Part shown: piece after piece, positions 57,747 to 64,000 of the stretch
Layout: each line of letters begins with the position of its first letter
Position numbering within the stretch: position 1 is the first letter of the stretch
Origin: Luscinia megarhynchos
Lineage: Eukaryota; Chordata; Aves; Passeriformes; Turdidae
Assembly (NCBI GenBank): GCA_034336665.1
Contig: CM067592.1
Span: forward strand, 34,260,717 to 34,324,716
Length of the DNA stretch: 64,000 bases
Reading direction: 5' to 3'
Position numbers and translations under genes: made by a program
The notes under the pieces: generated by a model
Seen by the model: the letters and a program-made list of their open reading frames with translations, nothing else
Databases searched by the model: none
Told to the model about the DNA's origin: nothing

Positions 57747-60700
57747 GTGACTTGTAAAAGCTGCTGTTTCACTTCTTTGAATAGAACTGGAGCTTTTGTC
57801 CCGCCTGTTTATTTATCATTAAGTTCTGTTTCAAATATGAAAATTGGAAAAAAACCTTGTTTGATATACTACCCCAATTCTCTAAAATCTAGTTAGCCAG
57901 CTTAATGACACTTTTGGAATGCTTATGAGCTTCTGATGGAGGCTAAACATTCATTTTTAAAGGAAGAAAATTTAGGTTGTCAGAATAAAATGAGATGGTT
58001 ATGTAGGTTTAGAAATGAAAACTGAGCTTCTATTTTTGATTTCTTGCTTATGTGGGTGGTAGGTAGTCAATTTGGATGGACATCAGCAGAAGAGCACTGA
58101 GGGTAGAGCATTATAGTGATGGAGTTTAATTTTTTTCTTGTATTGCAACTATTTTCCTATATAAAATTTATTGCATACTGTTATTGAAAAACACCACCTA
58201 GAGATGCTTTTTAAAATTTGCTTTGATTGCTACTGTACTAATGATGATTTCTATCCAGCGATAACACAGACCTATTTCCAGATGTTGCAGTTGTCTCAGA
58301 CTTGGCTTAATTGTTGGTGTTACCTATTGCTATTGTAATATACCTATTGCTTTAAGTGGCAAAGGTGGTAACTGTGCCTCTACAGCTAAATCAGGGACAA
58401 AGGCCTCACTCTGTTTCACTGTGAGCTGATTGCATGTGCTGTTTTTTAGGGAGTTATTCTTACACCGCAACAAATCCAGAATCACATTCAGAGACTGAAA
58501 AGATATAAAACCCCAGATGTATAAATCTAAGGAGCAGAAATTCCATCATATCCAGGGGACAGATGAACTTATTGCAGTAGCTCTCAGAAACGGACTAGGA
58601 AAAACACCACATTATTAATGGAGGTGTATGTGTGCATTTACTTGTATGAAATACATATTTAGACCCTGCCAGTGGGAAACATAGCCCAGCAGTATGTCTT
58701 TATATTTCTTCAGTGATGTTAATTCCTTCAGCAAAGAGTAACAAAAAGTTTAGTCACTCTATAGACATAAGTCTCTGAAATGGTATAAATATATGTGATG
58801 GTGGACAGTGTGGTGGAATTTTATTTTTATCCAGTAGGGATGACTGTACAGAATCCATTAGTGGCTTTGCTTTGCTCTGCCACCTCTGAGTTATGCAGTC
58901 ATTCCTAACTCATGAAAATGAAGTATGCTGTCCTTCCTGCCATCAGAAACCCCATATTTATGAACATATACAATGCAGAATATATTAATGTTTATAGTAC
59001 TAGCTCATCTGTGGACCTTCAGGTATACATGGAGTACTCAGAATATTCATGAATAGATCTTAATGTCTGGCTATATACCTGCAATTGTATGGGCCTGACG
59101 TCACCCTTTATGGTAAATTAATTAATAATTTTAGCTGAAGATAGGCCAAAAAATGTGTTTTTTACAGGGAACTTAACCTGCAGGTAGTTACCAATACAGG
59201 AACAAAGGCAACAATTTCTGTTCTAAACACTCAAATTGAAAAATTTGGAATGTCACATAATGCAAATGACACACAGAGTCATAACAACACATTATTATCA
59301 TTTATATTGCTTTATTTCATGACACAATCACTGATAAATTGAAAGTAAAATGACAATAGCGTCGTGAATCACTCTTTCTTTCCCCCTGTCTCTAATTTAT
59401 ATTTTTAAATATAATCCTGGCTTGCATTTGAAAAAATTCATCATTTCCTCATTTGGTAATTTCTTGTGAGTTAAAACTCTGTATGACAGCAGATTTTCTA
59501 ATACCAAAACCATACCCATTTCATAGAAATAAAGTGTTTATTGCTCTTGTTTCCTGTCAATCCAGTACATTTCATGTGCACTAAATTCACTTTTAGGAGA
59601 AGTGTCCATGGGAATTACAATTGAGATCTTGAGGTGGGTTGCTGTCTTATTTTAAGTTTGTAAAATATTAACAGGACACATGACTTAAACCGATGTTTGA
59701 TAGGATATTCCATTTGTGGTAGTACAGTTTTCTGTAAATTTGTCAGTGTCCTAGGTATATTTTAGCAAGCCCTGTTTTTATCGGCTAAATTTTTTTTCTA
59801 AATTTTTCATGGGCTTCCATGAGCTATGAAAGCATCCATCAGCTAAGGAAGATTCAGTACCAAGAATTGAAGGAGTGAACATTCTTAGCAAATTCTCTAC
59901 CACTTTCAGTTGAAAGGAGAGATATTGCAGCTTTCAATGGCATCTTAAACCACTGGGGCACAATGTGGTGTCTTGTGTTTGGGAAGCTTATGATAGGCTG
60001 TGTAGGTGGCAAAAGTCACATGTGCCCAAGGACACATCAACGGGCTCACCACAGTATCCTGATTAGCATTAATTGGTGTCTTGTGAAATAGGAAGAGGGA
60101 ATGTTGTGTTGACTTCTCTGCTTACAATGGGTGCAGGCACTGGGACTTCAGATTTCAGGAATATGGCACACAAAGGTGGACCTTTTCAATCTAAGAAAAA
60201 TTACTGTACCTTTGTATACAAAAGATTTCTCTAAGCAATATAATTATTCTCTTTGGTCTCAGAGTTTGGAAAGTGGAGTAAAGGGCCCAAATAAAAGAGT
60301 TTATATCTTCTTGTTCTGGATGTTTCTGTGTACTGCTTAAGAATTTCTCTCTCTTTAATGGTTTGCTTGAAATGTTTTTGAATTGCATGTTTTTGTGTTC
60401 TTATTTAACGACTCTTTCAAACCATTGTGGTCATTGTTGACAGTTAGGCTTTCAAACCAAAATCCATTAAAGTTGACATAACCGTAGAAAATATTCAAAA
60501 TGTCTGTAAGAAGAGAATGCATTGGATGCAATTTCCATTTTCCTTTTTTGTGCAAGGGGCTACCAACACTGAAGATCACTGTTCTTCCCTCACTCTCCAA
60601 AAAAACTCAAAAACTAAAAATCAAATTTTACAGAAAAGGTCTGTCTCAAAATATCTTGTCTTACATTGCTGTAAGATAATTTACATCTCCTACAGATAAT

Positions 60701-63230
60701 ATTATTTATTTGCTGAAAATGCAACATGCAGAAGGCTTTAAAATAAGGGACAAATTATAGCTCAGCATGTATTAATATTTTTCTTGATATTGCAAGATCA
60801 CATATCCTTAACAGAAACAAGTCAAAAATTCCACTGAATTTTTCATGTTCTGGTATCTGTCTTTGTTAATGATTGATTATGGAATGATCATCCATTTCTG
60901 CAAAATGTCATCATTTGATCATTTCCAGCACTTCTACATTAACATAATAAAATGGAGGAGCATAGCAAGAACATATGGGCATGGACCAGATGTATTTCCT
61001 GGCTCCATCGAGAAGCCATCTGCCTTTTTTTTGTCCTAAATTATTACTGGGGTACATACCTGTGGTGTATATGTATATGACTTGCTGACAGTGTTCAAAG
61101 AGGCTATAAAACCCTCAGTTTGTTATTCTTGATCTAGCTACTGAAGCTTAAGAGCAGATGACACAAAAGGTATCAGCCAAAGCACGTGATCTACAGCTAA
61201 TTGTAGTTGCTCTTGATTCCAGACTCAAAGTTATATACAATTCCTTCTCCTAAGGACCTGAAAAGTCACATTGACTGTCCAATGGAAATGGGTCTGGAGA
61301 TATATGCCCAGATATTGACTTAGGTCATTACTTTAAGAGCTGCTTTGGTGTGGGGTAGAAAGACTTCTGAGCTGACTGGGGAGTCCTGCATTGTAGAATG
61401 ATGATTCACAAAGTTCTGTGGAAGCATTTTTTCTGTAATCATTCTGGGATAAGATTATATGCTAAATTCAAATTTATTTTTTTTTTTGCTCAGTTTGTTT
61501 AATTGTCCTTTATTCTTTAGGTAACAGTCTAAGACTATGTCCTCATGGTCTATTTCTCAAAGATATAGGTTTGCTCTGCACAAACTCTGAACAGACTGGA
61601 AATTTTGTGCATGGGTTAACTCAAGGCTGAACCCAAGCTAATAAATTCTGTTTCTGATCAGTGCATATTAAACTGGGCTTTTTGCAAGGCTGAAGTATTA
61701 TCAGGGCTTTGCATTCACACTGTTATGGTCAAGGAGAGCACGGACAGACCAAGCTTGCTAAACAATTAAAAATTTGTTCCTCTTGCTCACATTTTTCAAG
61801 TGCTGTATCTTTGAACACTTTACGTATGCAAAACTTGTCTGACTTAAGCATATGACTAATGGTATTTCTACAGCTTTTTGTAGCTTGGGCAAAGTAAAAG
61901 ACTTTATGCTCCCAAAAAGTACAGCAAAGCCTGAATGGGAAAAACCTTTTGACCTCACCGTCTTTTACTGTCCATAAGTGTCCATAGAAACACAGAAATT
62001 TTCTATTCAGTTAAATAAAGTGGTAAGTGACTGAAAGCAGGGACTTGTAATGGGAAAAGTACCTCAAATTGAGGCAACTTTATGAGTACTGTCTAGGAAA
62101 AAGCTGAGGATGTGCTGTTCTTTTTAGTTCAGAGAAGCATGTGGTTCTGGGGCAGAATTGCTGGAGGATCATTTGGTACAGACCATCATGAAAAAGTATT
62201 TTCTTTTCTGCTGTCTGTATGGATATGCTGAGGCAAGGAATTGTGAAAAATTATTAAACACTCGACATGAATTATAAGACCTGAGTTCTTCAGCTATATA
62301 CACAAAAGGATACAAAGTATATCTGGTGCTATTTAATCCTAAACAGTGTTCATTCCACTGCAAAATGCAAACCTAAATTCAGACAAAAATGTAATATTTA
62401 TTACATGCAAGTGTCAACACTAATATCCATCCAGTGAAGCAAACAACTAACTTCACCTGAAGCTGACAGATGTCCAACATGGTGAATCATAACTTAAAAC
62501 AGCTATAAGTAAGTCAGTTGGACATAACCAAGCAAAATATAGAATAAACTCAGTCTTTCTGATACAGTGGAGTTGCCTGTTAAAGAGGGAAACTATAAGG
62601 CGGTTTTCAAAAGGAGAACTACTTTGAAGGTGCTATTGATCTCACAAAGGTGAGACTGAACCACAAAGATGCTTCCTTTAAAGTGGAAGACTTGCATCCT
62701 CTAGTTCCCACAGGCAAGGCCTGACATTAAATAAGTCCAAGGAAAATCCTGCATAGTCCTTCAAGTAAGGAAAGAAATTGCCTCATAATGCATAGCAGCC
62801 TTCCACAATGGGAATCAAGAACAATAGGGGAGGAAGTCAAAAGATCAATCCTAACCACATTGTGAAGGCCTCTGCCAAGAATAGGCTTTCTATAGGCTAA
62901 TCCTCAGATACATTTCAATGTCTTTTTTGAGCCTGTTGCTCCACACAGTATTTTTTGAAACTTTTTACATTGGTCAACGTGTATAGATCATCAGGCAAAC
63001 AAATTTAAATGTAATTGCCGAGGTGAGGAAAAGGAGTGGGAGGGGCAGGAGTTCGAGAAAACATACATAAAGAAGTTGCCTATTATGCTTCTAGGAGAAG
63101 AATCAAGGCTTTTGGTTTTCTTGTCCCTGACTATAACAGATGTCTGCTTCTTACATCCTTGTGGAGCAGGAGGCTTTCTGGATCCTGGTTTTAATCTCTT
63201 ATTCGTGTTTGTATGAATGTGGGTGTTTTC
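57747..63230. other. AT-rich unrecognised stretch
   Basis: No gene, RNA gene or transposon is recognised in these 5.5 kb. Frames are all under 90 codons. A partial direct repeat acctattgct occurs twice at about 58321-58353, and a T-run lies near 61471-61487. Confidence 0.5.
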
Positions 63231-63460
63231 AGGACGTCCCTGGACAGTTATTAAACCACTGACCGGTGGAGGCTCTGCTACAGATGGATTTAATTCAAGA
63301 CTGGTGCTATTATATTAATGGGTTTAATTTAAACAGGACCAGCCTTGCTGGCCAAATTACTGCCATTTAAATCAATTGGCTTAGGGGAAAAAACAGCCTG
63401 ACCATAGCCATTAGCCTTCAATTTATTACTGTATCAGTTTTAAACTGGGTATGGCATATT
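63231..63460. other. Candidate conserved non-coding element F
   Basis: Repeat-free block dense in AT-type cores (ggatttaattcaag, atattaatgggtttaattt, caatttattactg), mixed with balanced-composition words. No frame of note crosses it. It resembles enhancer-type sequence by eye, and conservation is untested. Confidence 0.22.
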
Positions 63461-64000
63461 GCTCAGTGTCTGTCCTCCTGTCCTTTGGTGCTGCTTCGTC
63501 TCCCCACCATACAGTAATGAAAGACCTACAGGGCAAAGAAAGGAAAAAAAAAAAGAAAATCTGAAACATCACATTAATTTAAAGTCAATGTTTCATGAGC
63601 AAAGACCAGGTATCTCATGAAAGAGACTCTCCATAGGATCCAATACTTGCCTTTGATGTCACCTCATTAAATTGAGATTCAAATGATCTAACAGATGTAT
63701 TAGTTTAAAAAGACATTTTACTGCATTTTTTTTAAGATATAAAAAAGTCGCAATGTCTTTTTTTTTAACACATTTCAACCTGATTCAAATAGAAAAGCAA
63801 AAGGGAAGAAAATGCTTTAGATGTGCTCTTTTGATTTTTTCCAATCTTGCCTGAATAAAATGGAATGGGAGATCAAGAACACTCAATTAATTTCAACACT
63901 GGGTGTCAGAAGGAAGAGGAGAGGGAGGAGGGGGGGAATATTATAGATGCACAACACTTAACAAATGCATAGATTGGAAGAAGGAAATATGGGGGGGGGA
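63461..64000. other. Unrecognised end stretch with A- and G-runs
   Basis: A-rich run at about 63541-63560, a purine tract with a seven-G run at 63910-63937, and nine G at 63991-63999 just before the window end. No gene recognised. Confidence 0.6.

Noticed and set aside
1..64000. tRNA, rRNA, CRISPR arrays, bacterial operons, telomeric repeats
   Set aside because: I looked for conserved cores, spaced repeats and TTAGGG arrays and saw none; the window is vertebrate non-coding DNA.

Overview
This window reads as nuclear DNA from a bird, most likely a songbird. It is almost entirely non-coding. The evidence is the repeat content: five CR1 LINE fragments with the typical avian 3' end and tail, and three stretches that look like LTRs of avian endogenous retroviruses. 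There are also many eukaryote-type microsatellites and one 100-N scaffold gap. Nothing resembles bacterial gene organisation, and no open frame is convincing as a host exon. The base composition is AT-rich by eye. The window is therefore either a gene desert or the inside of a very large intron, and the sequence alone cannot separate these.

Layout. Bases 1-7,400 are mostly unique AT-rich sequence with one GC-richer block near 2.4-2.8 kb. A CR1 3' end lies at 7.4 kb on the plus strand and a polypyrimidine tract at 8.5 kb. Bases 9-22 kb are again mostly unrecognised, with a tiny CR1 3' tip at 15.7 kb (minus) and GC-richer blocks near 11.1 and 19.2 kb. A repeat cluster follows: an old LTR-like element with internal subrepeats (22.6-23.6 kb), a near-complete solo LTR of a different family (24.6-25.2 kb) and a CR1 tip (25.5 kb, minus).

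From about 31 to 44 kb, transposon-derived sequence is absent by eye. Blocks rich in AT-type homeodomain core motifs alternate with (CA)n, (TG)n and triplet repeats. The centrepiece is a small CpG-dense block at 38.08-38.22 kb that runs directly into a TAATTA-rich block. This is the best candidate regulatory element in the window. An unusually long unidentified open frame (36.4-37.0 kb, minus) lies close by.

From 44.5 kb onward come a degenerate CR1 reverse-transcriptase tail followed by a G-quadruplex motif, a perfect 14-bp hairpin (47.4 kb), a second triplet array (50.7 kb) and a longer antisense CR1 (52.6-53.7 kb) in which a pentamer microsatellite has expanded. These are followed by the assembly gap (54.1 kb), a minus-strand LTR (55.3-55.7 kb) and a (CAAAA)12 array (57.7 kb). 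The last 6 kb are unrecognised apart from a candidate conserved element at 63.2-63.45 kb and G-runs at the window end.

No set of genes works together here. What can be read is a history of repeat insertion and decay around a repeat-poor core that may have regulatory function. I did not find a clearly new biological system. The strongest items for a second look are the CpG/homeodomain block, the in-phase triplet arrays, the hairpins and the long open frame.
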